A stretch of DNA of 64,000 bases, taken from contig QNQO01000449.1 in the NCBI GenBank assembly GCA_003290165.1, positions 310,001 to 374,000 of the forward strand, given 5' to 3'. Below, one piece after another: positions 43,549 through 57,680 of this stretch (positions are counted from its first letter, which is position 1; each line of letters starts with the position of its first letter). The notes under the pieces are model-generated. The model had not been told where the DNA came from and did no database searches. It was given only the letters and a program-made list of their open reading frames with translations. Source of the DNA: Berberis thunbergii. Taxonomy: Eukaryota; Streptophyta; Magnoliopsida; Ranunculales; Berberidaceae. The position numbers and the translations under genes were made by a program.

Positions 43549-45504
43549 AATACCCCCAAACCTATATTTTGCTAGTCCCCGAGCAAAACAATAAAAAGAA
43601 AATCCTAACTCACTTTCGCAGATATCATCGGTTGCACTTACCTTAAACGTGCAACAAGACTTTAAACCCCTAGATTACCTCTAGTGGACGAGTTATAGTC
43701 TCGTGAGGGTTTCCAGAAATGTTACCCACAAACATTACTGTCTCAATCAAAACTTGGTCAAACAGTGTTCATTTTAAAACTTCAAGAAATGCAAGAAACC
43801 AATTGTGTCATTTAGTGAATCAACAAATCTCAAAATAATTTAATATTCTCTAAAGGTTAGAAAAAATTCATAATCATCCTCAACTCCATGTGTGTGTGTG
43901 GATAGCACTGTCAACATAACTTTTCATTTCAAAGTAAAATAATGACTAAATCTCCTGTAGAAAGTTTGTTTTGACTTCAAACCTTTCATGTCACTCACAA
44001 TAAAGCACTCAGGGATTTGGTATTTCACTTAGTTTATATGTGAGGAAAATAGTAAATAATGGAAAACAATCATCTCACATATAGTAATATGAAAAACGTA
44101 CTTTCAATAATGGAATGAACATGATCTCATGGACAGGAATATCAATTACTTTTGGGAATGTTGAATCAAACACCATAGGTCTTGGTTATTAAATCTCCAC
44201 ATCTACGAAACCAACCTTTACCTAAGATCAACTAGGACTTTGTTGGGTTGTAATGGGGCTTGGGTAATAGTTAATAAGGAATGTCAAAGGATTCTAACAA
44301 AAATTTCTAGGAATGTATACACCCATTATACGAACAATTGGGGCTGTCAAGAATAAATCAATGTTGCGCACCATAACTTTTTTTTCCTTCATTTTCACAT
44401 CTTTATCCTCATTGAAGAATCATTTTTTTTTCTATTTTTCTTTTCTTCAACCTTTTTTTTCCATAGAGGATTTATGAAATATCTCATATTTTGCTCTTCA
44501 TGCCCTTTTGACACCAAGTATATCCATCCATACACATTCCCAGAAAAGTTGTGTAAAGGTTAATAGGTTAACAAATAAAAGTTAATCTAAGGCTCAAAAG
44601 GCTACAAAAAAGGTTAATGTTATGGGTAAGTTAAAAGGCTAGTTAATGGTCTAAAAAAATGCCTAGATCATTTCCTAAGTTCGGGTCAGTATTATGACGT
44701 CTCAATTGAATAAGCCAAGAAGTTCTAGCGTAATAATTCAATTTTGATGTCATTCCCAAAGCGATTGATCATAAAAATGAGAATAATGGGATCATCAACG
44801 AGATAATACGGACTCAAGAAAAATCAGAGTTTATGTATAACCCTCAGAAAAATAGAAAGGTTCAAAACTTTCAGGGTTAAGTCTCCACTATTATTCTAAG
44901 GTTTTCTAGTGCATATTTCACTATTTCACTCATCAACTTCAAGTTATGCTAATATGGCTCATGGTGCAAAGATAATCGAGTTGAAAAATCTTATGAACTA
45001 GATTTAACTTAAGGATCTTAATAAATTTTCAGTCATTATCAATATACCAATATGTCAAGTTTGTTTGCATTTTCTTGAGCATAAAACATTTAAAATCCAT
45101 TTTCATAATCGCAAAAGACCAAGTTTTTTTTATAAGATAATAAGAAAAGAAAATACTACGAAACTACGAAAAATTCACCGACTCATGAACCGTACCCCCA
45201 AACCTAATCCAAACATTGTCCTCAATGTTTAACACAATAATTCTTACAAAAGAATGAAATAAGTACATGAAAGGAGGTTAGAACAATATTACCGCGGTGA
45301 AGATTTTACCAATTTCCAAGAAGTCGTCCATCAATGAGGCTCACAAACATAAGAATCATGTAGTTTTCATTAGAAATTGATAAAATGCAGACTCGACACT
45401 AACAAAGAAAACTAAAAAAAAACAAGTTGTAAGTCAAAACTGTTATGAAGCTAACGAGTATGAGTGAAACACAACTAAATAGGGTACTCGAAAATCAATC
45501 CAGA
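43549..45504 (-). other. E1 internal 3' region, non-coding
   Basis: Directly adjoins the polypurine tract. It is AT-rich and duplicated at 50207-51386 up to 44738. I see no long frame. Related but diverged sequence is in E2 at 52317-54500. Confidence 0.7.
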
Positions 45505-46980
45505 CTAACAGCAGAGACACACAACTAAAGCTAGGCCGCCTCCTAGGAGCGCTTGGTTTAATGTCATCAGCCCGACAAATATGCTTCCTAAAAAATGGTG
45601 TATCAAAAAGTGTAGAGGAAGAATATGACAAAAACTTAGTCTATGGTCGTATATCAACAACCTGAACAGTTGAGGATCAGTCCACAAAAATATAGCAATC
45701 ACATGGGGCACCAAATACACTAGGACATTCCAAAAGTGACCAGTAGTTATACACAACAAATGATCCTTGCATGCTCCAAAAAGGGAACATCCTATGTCTA
45801 GTTCCAAATCAGAAGATTGAATAATTTTCACAACAGGATGGTGAAAACTAAAATCCTCACTACAACACAAGGGATCAGTGAAAATAGCCTTAGAAAATGG
45901 GAATGTGATGCAAGTAGATGAGACGATGGATATATCAGGTGGTACAGGCTCATCACATGAATCATATAGAGACATTGGTCTAGACAACTCATCACCTGAA
46001 AATGCATACCTGAGGGTGTCAGGTAATTGTTTAAGGTCAAGCTCAGGTGGCTCAACTGAGGGGACTAGTTTTGACTCACTAAGTGGAAGATGCTTCACTT
46101 TAGAGTTCCATTTATAACTAGGATCCACAATGGGGACTAAGTCAAGCAAATCATTGACTTCCCTAATGGAATCATCAACATCAAATTCTAAACTAAAATG
46201 AGTCAAACAAGCCTCTAAATGGTCATGTGTATCATGAAAACAGTCAAGGGGAGACTCTAAAGAATGTGCACAGTTTGATTCAATGCATGGGTCACTAGGG
46301 AGGCATGAGTCAACATGGGAAGGAGATGTCTGTAGTGTCTTAGAATCTACAGGTTCATCAATAAATGAGGCTTTATCAGCATTCGTATGAAAGGAGGATG
46401 CAACCTGTCTAGACAACTCAATGACACCCATATCAGGCATTTCAACCTGATTGTCAACCAGTTTTCCACTCCTAAAGGTAGTAATGAATTGGACATCTTC
46501 ACTGTCTGACTCAGATGTGCCACTAAGTTCAAATTGACCATTTGGGTTGAAAATAGGTTGGCTAGGGAGTTTTTCTGACTCTATCTCAGGAAGTGACTCA
46601 GCTATCTGACTCACAGTCATCTCAAGTTTACGGATAGCTTGAGAGTTTTGTTGATAAATAGTTGTCAATTCTGTGATAGCCTGAGAGTTTTGTGCTCTTA
46701 GTTCGGTGATAGCCTGAGAGTTTTGCTCAAGCACTTCCCCTGTTCGCTTTATAAAAATGTTCATGATATACTCTAACTCATTATCAGGAATGAAAGCTAG
46801 AGGAGTATGATGAGTGTCTAGAGGGCCTTCATGGTATTGACCATGAGCCCATGAGAAGTCAGGATGATAGGCTAGACCTGGGTTGTAATAATCTAAATGT
46901 GGATCATAATCAGGTCGTCGCATGCCATAAAATGAATTGACTTGCTCGAAAAAATAGGTTGGATAATCCCTTGTGTTCAT
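45505..46980 (-). pseudogene. E1 gag-related frame (C-terminal part)
   Basis: An open frame of about 490 codons from the ATG at 46980 (open further upstream to 47052). Near the start it reads DYPTYFFEQVNSF and NPGLAYHPDFSWAHG, matching the post-knuckle part of Athila-type Gag and the E2 frame near 56700. Three QNSQAITEL-type heptad repeats follow (about 46740-46620), then a long Ser/Asp-rich tail. The capsid core and zinc knuckle are missing, so this is an N-terminally deleted Gag. It could still be translated, but its role is unknown. Confidence 0.55.
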
Positions 46981-47052
46981 TTTTTTTTTGAAAGCACTAA
47001 CTCTTAAAATATACACAGGCTCACATGCAATCAGCAACCAATAAATGCACAA

Positions 47053-48354
47053 GAAACATGACTCCCTAAGTAATCAACGTTTTTGAGATCAATTATCTTT
47101 TTATCTTTGTGGGGACAATTATTTCTTATGTAATCTTTATGACACAGCAATGGGTGCTACAAGTTAATCCTAAGAGTGTACACTTTACACTGCAAAGTTC
47201 AAAATCAGTAGGCTAGAGTTTTGTTTCAAAGAAACCGGATTATTGCACAAGAGAAGGAGGTCACAATGGTCCAATTAAGTACTTCCTTGTGCTACCGCTT
47301 TGTAAGCCAATAGATGTGAGAACGATGTGATGTTAAATGCACACTTGAGGCTTGTGTTCCTAACCAAAAGCTGTTGGTTACACCAATTCTTCTTGTGGAT
47401 CATAGCTTACTTATGACTCGGCGTACCGGGTAAATTACCCTTGTGGCAATGGCCTCTCGGAGTTCATTGAATGATTAAAACCATCGTCACTTTTAGCTTG
47501 GGTCAACACAAAAATTATTGGATTCACCTTGGTCTTGGTTGTCCTATGAACACTGTACCTAAAAAAAATGTTCTATCTAACTTGCTAATTTGTTTTAATT
47601 ATGTTAGGATATTGGTTGCACACAGCTGGAGTGATGAGGTGGGGATATCAAGTCCCACCAATTTCTATTTATAAGCTGGGTTTACTTATTATGAATTACT
47701 AAAGTTTAGCATCCACAATTATAGAAATTTAACAACCAATCACACAATTTCAAACAATTACACCAAGCACCCTGGTCGCTAATACGTTGCGTGTGATAGA
47801 AATACTTACAGTGTGCGTATTTCAATCTGCACAAAAAGTTAGCACAATTCAAAAAAGTCTGACTTCTTTTTATCTATTTCACTCAATACACAAGCACATG
47901 CAAATAAATTTACTGGTCTTAGTCTTAGAAGTCGGATTTCTAAATCACAAGAGATTATTGGGTACAATTAAAATTGTTTCCCTATAATTTCTTTTGACTT
48001 AGAAAATTTTGGGGTTTTTTTTTTGTGATTAAACAAAATGAAAACAGTAGAGTATAAAAATTATTACACCACACACTCGTAAAACGAGGTGAAAATAAAA
48101 TTAAAATTCTCCTCACAAAATAAATAAATTAAAAAAAAATTGCTTGATGTTTTGCAGGATCGTCCAATATCCTCGAGAAGCGTGTATTCTGCAAAATCAA
48201 ACACAAAATGAGTGTAAAAAAACTTAATAAAATAAAAATAAATTTTTTTGTTTTGTTTTTTTTTTTTGAAATTTTGTTTTGTTGTTTTTTCTTTTAATTT
48301 TTTTATGTTTTTTAAAATTAGTGAAAATAAATCTTAAATTCAATTACACCGCAA
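47053..48354 (-). other. E1 leader region
   Basis: Between primer site and gag-like frame. AT-rich with T-runs near 48010 and 48250-48300. Small frames (47471-47674, 47787-47987) have no support. Confidence 0.5.
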
Positions 48355-48381
48355 CCTTCCTCGGCAACGGCGCCAAAAACT
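48355..48381 (-). other. E1 primer binding site
   Basis: On the - strand, directly inside the LTR, AGTTTTTGGCGCCGTTGCCG then AGGAAGG. TGGCGCCGTTGCCG is the usual Athila/Tat-type primer site. Confidence 0.85.
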
Positions 48382-50206
48382 TGATGCGGATTTAACCAAC
48401 CTAAATTAATAGTTTAATTCAGCCCACTTGTAATAACCGCAAGTGCACGGTGCCTAATTGGTCGACAACGACAAGTATGGGTCGATCCCATGAGGAAGGT
48501 GGATTAAATTGAATTTTAGAATTTAATTAAACTAATTTGTAGGAAATGGGGTTACAACATTTTTAAAACTAAATTAAAAATAATTAAAAAATAAGAAAAA
48601 TAAAATAAAAGATAGATGAGGATTTTGTGGGCTTGGACTCACCAATGAGTTAGCAAAATTATTTAATCTAAATTACTGAATTTAAAAACGAGAAGCTTTA
48701 GGGATGAGAATCCCTTGCTTACACCGAATATGTGATCGTTAAAATTCAATTCAACTTATATCATGTTTCTATCAAACATTAACAAATTATTTCAAGCAAA
48801 TACGCTCTTACCAAGTATTAAGTGTCTTCTTAGGGCACACTTAATCAAAGTTTAAGCTTAATATTTTTAGCACATGCTTTGAATATGTGAAAGCAATTTA
48901 TCAAAAATTCAGAAATAAATTGTAATTAACAATTAAGCACACAATTCAGTAAAATAAATCAAAATAACTTATACAACCCATTTAGTTTGTCACAAACTCG
49001 ATGTGGTGGTACTCAGCAGATTAGCAGGTGGTCCGAACACAAATCCTGAGACAGTGGGCCCAAAACACTCTTTGGTGGTACAGAACAGAATCGGGGGATG
49101 TGAATAGCCAAAAACAGAATTTGACCAATTCCCGCCTCTGCTACAGTAGCGCAATAGTGTCGCTCGTCTTCTCCAGCGCGACAGCGGCGCTCTCGCGGCC
49201 TTCCTTCGAACCTCGCGACCGTCCTCGACCTCCAAATGATTCTGAAACCTGCAAAGGTAAGGAAACAATCGAGAGAGATGCGAAAATAAACAGAGAGAAA
49301 TCGGGAGGAGACTCCCTGTTTTCGCTTCCTGTCGCGATGGTGGTGCGCCGCGATGAGGCCTTTCTGTGGTGGTTGTCCGGTAGCGGAGAGATGGTAAGCG
49401 GCCTGGACGAAGAGAGGACATAGAGGAGAGGAGGACGCAGGGTCTGGCTCTATCGCGAGGCGGAACAGAGCCACGGTGAGGCTCTATTTCACGGTGGTTG
49501 TGGCGCGGTGCGGCTCTGTTTCACGAGGCGTGGTGGTGGTGATCGTAAGGAGGTGGTGGCGGTTGTGTGGACAGGGGAGAGGAGCAGAGACGGTGATGGT
49601 GGAAATTTGACGTGAAACAGGGTTGTCACACCCCTGTTTCACGGTGGTGGTGAGGTGGTGATTGCTGAGTGAGTGGTGATGGTGGATAGGTGGTGATGGT
49701 CACCTTGTGAGAATCACCTTTGAGAGAGGAACTCCTTTGAGGAAGAGGTTTTGATTTTTTTCTAATTCTCTCTTTTTCCCTTCTCTTCCTCCCCTCTTTC
49801 TCACCCTATTATCTTCTATTTATAGAAAATTATCAAGATGAATAGGGATGAAATGAGGGAATGATTCATCAATGAGGGTAGGAGAAGGATTGAACTTGGC
49901 ATTGGGTTTGGGTTTAGGTTATGGATTGGGTTTATGTTATGAATTAGGTTTTGGATTTAGGTTATGAATTAGGTTTTGGGTTTATGTTATGAATTAGGTT
50001 TCGGGTTTAGGTTTGTGACTGCTTTATACCACCGTTGGAATCGACTAATTGTCATTCCTTAACTTGTCGCTTTAATATGATTTCATCGTTTACGCTCAAA
50101 TTCCTACAAAGACATGAAAACGAAATAATTACTATACAATATAATAATCGAAACACTAACATGTATAAATTAAGGGATATATTATGTAATAATTATGTGA
50201 ATATCA
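48382..50206 (-). repeat. E1 middle LTR
   Basis: 1825 bp, nearly identical to 41692-43548. It lacks a ~58-bp segment present in the left LTR (about 42195-42252) and has a ~20-bp extra segment near 49605. Frames inside (48990-49474 and others) are not genes. Confidence 0.9.
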
Positions 50207-51407
50207 AATACCCCAAACCTATATTTTGCTAGTCCTCGAGCAAAACAATAAATAGAAAATCCTAACTCACTTTCGCAGATATCATCGGTTGCACTTACCT
50301 TAAACGTGCAACAAGACTTTAAACCCCTAGATTACCTCTAGTGGACGAGTTATAGTCTCGTGAGGGTTTCCAGAAATGTTACCCACAAACATTACTGCCT
50401 CAATCAAAACTTGGTCAAACAATGTTCATTTTAAAACTTCAAGAAATGCAAGAAACCAATTGTGTCATTTAGTGAATCAACAAATCTCAAAATAATTTAA
50501 TATTCTCTAAAGGTTAGAAAAAATTCATAATCATCCTCAACTCAATGTGTGTGTGTGGATAGCACTGTCAACATAACTTTTCATTTCAGAGTAAAACAAT
50601 GACTAAATCTCCTGTAGAAAGTTTGTTTTGACTTCAAACCTCTCATGTCACTTACAATAAAGCACTCAGAGATTTGATATTTCACTCAGTTTATATGTGA
50701 GGAAAAGAGTAAATAATGGAAAACAATCATCTCACATATAGTAATATGAAGAACGTACTTTCAAGAATGGAATGAACATGATCTCATGGACAGGAATATA
50801 AATTACTTTTGGGAATGTTGAATCAAACACCATAGGTCTTGGTTATTAAATCTCCACATCTACGAAACCAACCTTTAATTAAGATCAACTAGGACTTTGT
50901 TGGGTTGTAATGGGGCTTGGGTAATAGTTATTAAGGAATGTCAAAGGATTCTAACAAAAATTTCTTGGAATGTATACACCCATTATACGAACAATTGGGG
51001 CTGTCAAGATTAAATCAATGTTGCGCACCATCAATTTTTTTTCCTTCATTTTCACATCTTTATCCTCATTGAAGAATCATTTTTTTTTCTATTTTTCTTT
51101 TCTTCAACCTTTTTTTTCCATAGAGGATTTATGAAATATCTCATATTTTGCTCTTCATGCCCTTTTGACACCAAGTATATCCATCCATACACATTCCTAG
51201 AAAAGTTGTGTAAAGGTTAATGGGTTAACAAATAAAGGTTAATCTAAGGCTCAAAAGGCTACAAAAAAGGTTAATGTTATGGGTAAGTTAAAAGGCTAGT
51301 TAATGGTCTAAAAAAATGCCTAGATCATTTCCTAAGTTCGGGTCAGTATTATGACATCTCAATTGAATAAGCCAAGAAGTTCTAGTGTAATAATTATGTG
51401 AATATCA
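50207..51407 (-). repeat. Second partial internal copy and LTR stub of E1
   Basis: 50207-51386 repeats 43549-44738. It then passes, through the shared word GTAATAATT, into the final 21 bp of an LTR ending ATATCA at 51407. Confidence 0.85.
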
Positions 51408-51412
51408 TGAAC

Positions 51413-52316
51413 CAGGGGTGCTGATCTGTGTGCTTTTTATTTTTGGGTTGCTCGGTTCTATCGCGAGGTGGCGTGGGTTGTTGAAGAAGAAAAATAGACA
51501 GAGAGAGAGATGAGAGATGAGAGATGAGAGATGAGAGATGAGAGAAAAGGGTTGCGGTGTGGCTACTGTTTGGCGTGATGGAACAGGGAGAAGAATGACT
51601 AGGAGCTGGGGGCTACTATGTTTTGGTGGTGGTGTGCGTGGGTTGTATTGGCTGCGAGAGAGAATAGGGGACACGCAAGAAGAGAGACGACGATTGAAGG
51701 TTGTCTGCGGTTGTGCGAAACAGGGTGAGGAGGAGGTTTTGGTAGTGGTGTGCTGGTGTGTGGGTGGTGATGTTGTGGAGGAAGAGGAACACGGAGGTGC
51801 TTCCTGTTTTGTGCGCGAGGACATGAGGCTCTGATGTTGGAGGAAGAGGAAGAGGTGGTAATGGCGAGATGATCGCGCTGCCGGTCCTCCTATTGAGCAA
51901 GGATCACCGGCAGGGTGGTTGAGTCGTGGTGGCTGGAAAAAGAGAGAAGGAGGAAGGAAATGTAGGAAAAGAGTTTTGGAAGAGAATGAGGAGAGGATAC
52001 CTAAATAGGGTTATCCTATTTCCTTGTTTGGTTGGGTTTGGGTTTCTAGGTCAATTTTTGGGCTTAGAATTAGGTTAAAAGTAGGTGAAACTAGGCTTGT
52101 TTGGGTTAGTTTTAGACATGTGACCTGTTACTTTTTACCACCACTAGAATCAACCAATTGATCATTCCTCAAATTGTCGTCTTAATGCGATTTCATCGTT
52201 CATGATCAAATTCCTACAAAGACATGAAAACAAAATAATTAAAATAAAATATAATTATCGAAACACTAACATATATAAATTAAGGGATATATTATGTATT
52301 AATTACGTGAATATAA
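51413..52316 (-). repeat. E2 left LTR, segment 3
   Basis: Resumes the E2 LTR after E1 (GGGTGCTG ... GTTCTATCGCGAGGTGGCGTG), collinear with about 59590-60457. A 7-bp GAGAGAT minisatellite lies at 51505-51546. Confidence 0.85.
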
Positions 52317-55243
52317 AATACCCCCAAACCTATATTTTGCAAGTCCTCAAGCGAAACAATAAAAATAAAATTCTAACTCACTTTCGCAGGAATCATCGGT
52401 TGCACTTACTTTAAACGTGCAACAAGGCTTTAAACCCCTAGATTACCTCTAATGGACGATTTATAGTCTCGTGAGGGTTTCCAAAAATGTTACTCACAAA
52501 CATTATGACTCAATAAAATTCCAAAACATGTTAACTTGATCACTCTTTCTATTATCCTTAGAGTAATAATCTAATTGCCAAAATTTTTAGAAAACAACTA
52601 ACAGTGTCACAATAATATATCAAAGAGTCTACCAACGATTTAATAATACCCAAAGGTTAAATAAATTTCATAAATTATTCTCAACTCGAAGTGTGTGTGT
52701 GTGTGCATGGCCTTATCAACATGACTTTCTTTTTCTCAGTAAATATATGACTAGATAACCTTTGGATAGTACGCTTCGACTACAAATCTCTCTTGTCACT
52801 CAGAAATTAGTCACTCAGAGATTGGTTATTTAAATCACTCAATTTACATGTGAAAAGAGAATAAATTATGGAAACACAAACATCTCACATATAATAATCA
52901 TGAAAAACAAACTTTTAAAATAATGAAATGAATATGATCTCATGGACAAGAATCAATTACTTTGAGAATGTTGAATCAAACTCCATAGTTCTTGTCTATT
53001 TAATCACCACATCTATGAACCAAACATTTACTTAAGATCATTGAGGTCTTTATTAGGTTGAAACGAGGCTAAGATTTTGGCGAACAAGAATGGAAAAAGA
53101 TATGCAAAAATTCTCAAAGACTAGATACACCCTTTAATAAACATGTGGGGGCTCTGAAGAGTAACCAATGTTGTACACCATTAATTTTTCTTCCTTCGAA
53201 ATTCTTCTTCGTATATATTTTTATTCATTTATTTATTTTTATTTTTCTTTGAAGCATCAATATTTTTTTCTTTTATAAAATCAACGACATGCTTTCCCCT
53301 TTATGCACAATAAAACATTTCAGTCCCGAGGATTCATGAAATATTTAGTTTCACCTATTTTTATTTGCTCATTCCAAAAATATATCAACCATACACATTC
53401 TTAGAGACATTGGGTAAGAAAAAAAAATAGTATAGGATATTACTCCCTAACTGGAGTAGGTAATGGAGATGGGGTTAGCAAAGAAAAAGTCTATTCAAAG
53501 GCTCAAAGGGCTGCAAACGAATATCTATTATTAGGTAGGCTAAAAAGGCTAAAGAATGGTTACAAAAATGCTTATATCACTTCCTAAGCTCTAGTCAGTA
53601 TTATGACATTTCAACTAAATAAACCAAGAAGTTCTAGTGTAATAATTCAATTTTAACATTATTCCTAAAGCAATCAATAAAAGAAACAAGAATAATGAGA
53701 TCATCAACGAAATAATGCGGGCTCAATAAAATTCAGAGTTTATTTAATAACCCTCAAAAAAAATAAAATGTCTCGAAACTCACAAGGGTTAAGTCTCCAC
53801 TATTATTCTAAGGGTTTCTAGTTAATATCTTACTGATTAACTTCAAATTATGCTAACTTGGCTTATAGTGCAAGAGTGGTCGAGTCGAAAAATATCATGA
53901 AATATATTTAACTTAAAGATAATATAAAACCATGTGTTTTCTTATTGATATATAAAAGTGACAAGTGAAAACATGCATTCCTCAAATTTAAAGGCATACT
54001 TGAAAGCACATCCTCTTCATTGGAAATGAACATAGATTTTGAATGCATTTTCAAATCGAAATTTTTACACACAATCACAATTAACTATGTATTCAATGGA
54101 GATTGAGTAGAATACAATAGTCAATTGTGAAATACATTTCAGTTCAAAATTTTCGAAGAATGCAGAAAAACTCATACACCTCACCCCCAAACCTAAACCA
54201 AACATTGTACTCAATGTATAAAATGATGATCATGACAAATGCAGGAAAAAGAAAAGATGAGAGTTAGAACCATGGGAAAGTTTTACCAATTTTGACGAAG
54301 TCGTGCACCAATGAAAGCTAAAAAACATAAGAACTGTGGACTTATCATGATAAATTGATAACAACAATACAGGACACAAAAAATATACAAATGAAAAAAA
54401 GTTATATGCACAGTTGTAAGTCAAAATTGTTATGGAGCTAACAAGTATGAGTGAAATGCAACTAGAAAGAACTCGAAAATCAATCCAGACTGACCATAAT
54501 GACACAATTGAAGCTAGGCTGCCTCCTAGGAGCGCTTGGTTTAACGTCGTCAGCCCGACATATATTCTTACTCATAAATGATGTACCATGAAATGACGAG
54601 GAAGAACATAGCGAACACTCCCCCAAACCTAAACACTCAGTCCACGATGTTGACTAGATCATATCTCAACAACCAAAAAAACAATAGGATGGTCAATACT
54701 AAAAAGGTACATCCTATGACTCTTTCCTACTCCTAAAAAGGTACATCCTATGTCTGGTGTCAAATCAGAAGATTGAATGTGTTGCACAATAGGATGGTCA
54801 AAACTAAAATCATCCCTTAAAAAACAAGAGATCCACATAGGTAGCGCAAGTCACTATTAAAGAGATGGAAAGAGGTATGTCTATTGATATATCAGGTGGT
54901 ACGGGCTCATCATAACAAAATGAATTACACAAAGATGATGAGCTAGACAGCTCAACAACACCCCCAAACCTGGAATCAACACTATCTATGGGGTGTATTT
55001 TCTCCAAAGAATATTGAGAATAAACTTCATGTAGGAGTCACTAGGAGGACATATGTCAAATGGGTCATCATGAAAAGGCGAGAAAGGGAATGAGTCAGAA
55101 AGCCCAATAGTATCAGCAGAAGGGTTCAACTTTGACTCACTGAGTGGAAGGAGTTCTACTTTAGGCTTCCATGTGTAACCCAGATCCATAAAAGGGGCTG
55201 AATCAAGTAAAACATTCACTTCCCAAATGGAATCATCAATATT
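52317..55243 (-). other. E2 internal 3' region
   Basis: Mostly non-coding, related to the E1 internal 3' region. A (GT)n run lies near 52691. Short frames at 54230-54505, 54810-55007 and 54986-55219 are pieces of a decayed Ser/Pro/Asp-rich tail like that of the E1 frame; a block with GCCTCCTAGGAGCGCTTGGTT (near 54520) is shared with E1 near 45535. Confidence 0.55.
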
Positions 55244-55849
55244 TCAGTCTAAACCGAAGTGAGTCAAACATGCTACTAAGGGATCATTTGATGAAGACTG
55301 CAATAAGAAATTCTCTACCGAACTCTCAATCATGTTAACTTCACAAACATCCTCGAACTCAGGAGGTTGTTGGCTTACATTAAAAACATTGAGTTCGACA
55401 GTCATGTTGCCAAATGATAGTTTCATGATTCCATTCCTACTGTTAATAATAACATTAGATGTGGCAAAAAATGGACGACCCAAAGTAACTGGAATGTGAC
55501 TAGAAGGGTTGTGAACAGGTTGTGTATCAAGAACTATGAAGTCCACTGGAAATTATAATTTTTCAACCTTAATGATCACATCCTTTATAACACCGCGGGG
55601 AATTTTGATTGACATATCTGCCAATTGTAGTGTTACTTTAGTCGGTTTTAGTCCCCCGAGACCTAATTGCTCATAAACAGAGTATGACAACAAATTAACA
55701 CTTGCCCCCAAATCCAACAATGCCTTATCAATCATATGATCACCGATAACACAAAAAATAATCAGGCACCCAGGATCTCTATACTTAGGCGGAGTTCTGT
55801 GTTGAAAAATTAAGCTTACTTTCTCAGTGAGGAAGGCTCTCTTTTGCAT
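55244..55849 (-). pseudogene. E2 aspartic protease domain, interrupted
   Basis: The frame 55849-55553 has ALLDLGASVNLLSYSVYEQLG, the retropepsin-like active-site region of Athila elements with DLGAS for the usual DSGA, then LQLADMSIKIPRGVIKDV. A stop near 55550 separates it from 55546-55244, which continues DFIVLDTQP, PVTLGRPFFATSNVIIN. The protease would process Gag. One stop breaks it, and no polymerase follows. Confidence 0.75.
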
Positions 55850-55858
55850 ATGTAGCTT

Positions 55859-57680
55859 TCACTTATGTGTGCAATGATCCGTCAAAATTTTGGCATAGAT
55901 AAGAACTTGCTTAATAACATTGAGCAATGGAATATTAATGTGAACTTGTTTAAAATTTTCCATTACATCATTAACATTTATTTCTTTATTTCTTGGAGCT
56001 AACCGTGATGGAAATGGTGCCCTAGGAAAATAAGATGCTTGAGTGGGGTCAGAGTCAAGAGGCACATCTTTAGAAGGTGACGCTTTATCAGCCTCCTTGT
56101 CAGATGGAGATGCAACCAGCATTGCCTTAGATGGAGATGCAACGACACTCGAATTGGGCACTTGTACCCGATTGTCAACCTGTTTTCCACTCCCAAGGGT
56201 AGTAATAGATTGGACATCTTCATGGCGACTTAGATGTACTACCAACTGCGAATTGACCCTTTGGGTTTGAAACAGGTTGACTAGGAAATCTCCCTGGCTC
56301 TCTCTCAGAAGAAGACTGAGTAATCTTACTCACAGCTATCTCAAGTCTATTGAGGGCTTGAGATTGGTGTTGAGTCGTGGCTTTCAACTCAGATATGTCC
56401 TTAAAATTCTACTCAATTATACTTTCTGAGCGCTGCAAAAACTGATTAACCGTTTCATCTAAACTTGATGTGTTGGATGGAGGAACTTGGTTAAGGTGGG
56501 GCTTAACAGGGCTAGAGGCTTGAGGAGCCTAGGAGACAACAATAAGTCCCCTTTGGTGTGGGCCATGGGCCCAGGGAAGATTTGAATGCTGGGTAAATCC
56601 TGGACTGTAATAGGTAGGTTGTGAATTATTATTAGGTTGCCGCATAGTGTTAAAAGAGTTGACTTGCTCAACATAATACGCAGGATAATCATTTTGCAAG
56701 TCACAATTAGCTATTGTATGACCAAGACTCGAATATGCAGCACAGACCTCACATGAAGCGTTTGCGGGAGGTGCAGGTTGAGTCACATTAAAAAATGCAT
56801 CTATCTTTTGAGCCATAATCATAACTTTCTCTAACTTCCATGTAGAAGGGGTGAACAGATGGATCTCAATCTCATATATACCACCCTTACACCTATCAAA
56901 CTCCTTTATCGAATAATCCTATTGCTGAGAATTTTTGAAAAGCGTCTCAAAGAATTCCTATATTTCATTGATGCTCATTTTCATTAGTGACCCACCACTA
57001 GTGGCATCAATCATACGATGGTTTTGAAGAGTTAAACCATCTTGAAGTATTGAACTAGTCGCCACTTCTCAAATCCGTGATGAGGACACCTGATAATGAG
57101 TTCATTGAACCTTTTCCAGCATTCATAGAAATGTTCGCCCTATTTTTCTGAAAATTAGATAAATCTCATTAGAGGGCATTTATTTTATGAATGGGGAAGT
57201 ACTTTGTCAAGAACTTTCTTGACAACGCATCCCATAATGTGATGGATGCATTTAACCATAATTTCACCTTATCTTTCAAAGAAAAGGGAAACAACCTAAG
57301 ACGGACCGAATCGTCAGAAAAGTTCAGGTACTTTAGGGTGGCTCAGATGTCAAGAAACTCTTTGACATGAAGATAAAGGTCTTCCTTCTCAAAACCATAA
57401 AAGAAGGCAACAGATGAATAATTGATGGTTTGAGTTTGAAACTATTTGCATTTGTCTCAGGTAAGACAGTACAAGATAGAGCACTACTAGGAAAAGGGGC
57501 GAAGTAATTCTTAAAGGCCTTCCCCTCAGCCATCTCAGTGGACAAGGATGATGAACCTAAATAGGTAATGGGGACTTCAAAGAACTCCTCAAAGTCTTGT
57601 TGGACCAAGCCTACTCTTAGAATCATGCACCCAGGTATGCATAAACTATTGGATATCGAAGGTTCAAAGTCAACACTCAT
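55859..57680 (-). pseudogene. E2 Gag, multiply broken
   Basis: The start at 57680 reads MSVDFEPSISN. The capsid-type core lies around 57330-57170 (words like LSRKFLTKYFP and TTLWDAL in shifted frames). A zinc-finger-like CEVCAAYSSLGHTIANC with wider C-H spacing, then DYPAYYVEQVNSFNTMRQP (56822-56529), is the Athila-type post-knuckle motif. Further Lys/Ser-rich frames run to 55859. At least three stops or frameshifts interrupt it. Confidence 0.65.

Larger units (their letters stand above)
41692..51407 (-). mobile_element. E1: Athila-like element, tandem LTR-internal-LTR-internal-LTR remnant
   Basis: LTR (41692-43548), internal region (43549-48381), LTR (48382-50206), a second copy of the internal 3' part (50207-51386) and the last 21 bp of a third LTR (51387-51407). 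Flanking pentamers TGAAG (41687-41691) and TGAAC (51408-51412) bracket the whole. The E2 LTR stops and resumes exactly at these flanks. Only a gag-related frame remains; no protease, reverse transcriptase or integrase was found. Any movement would have needed proteins supplied in trans. Confidence 0.85.
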
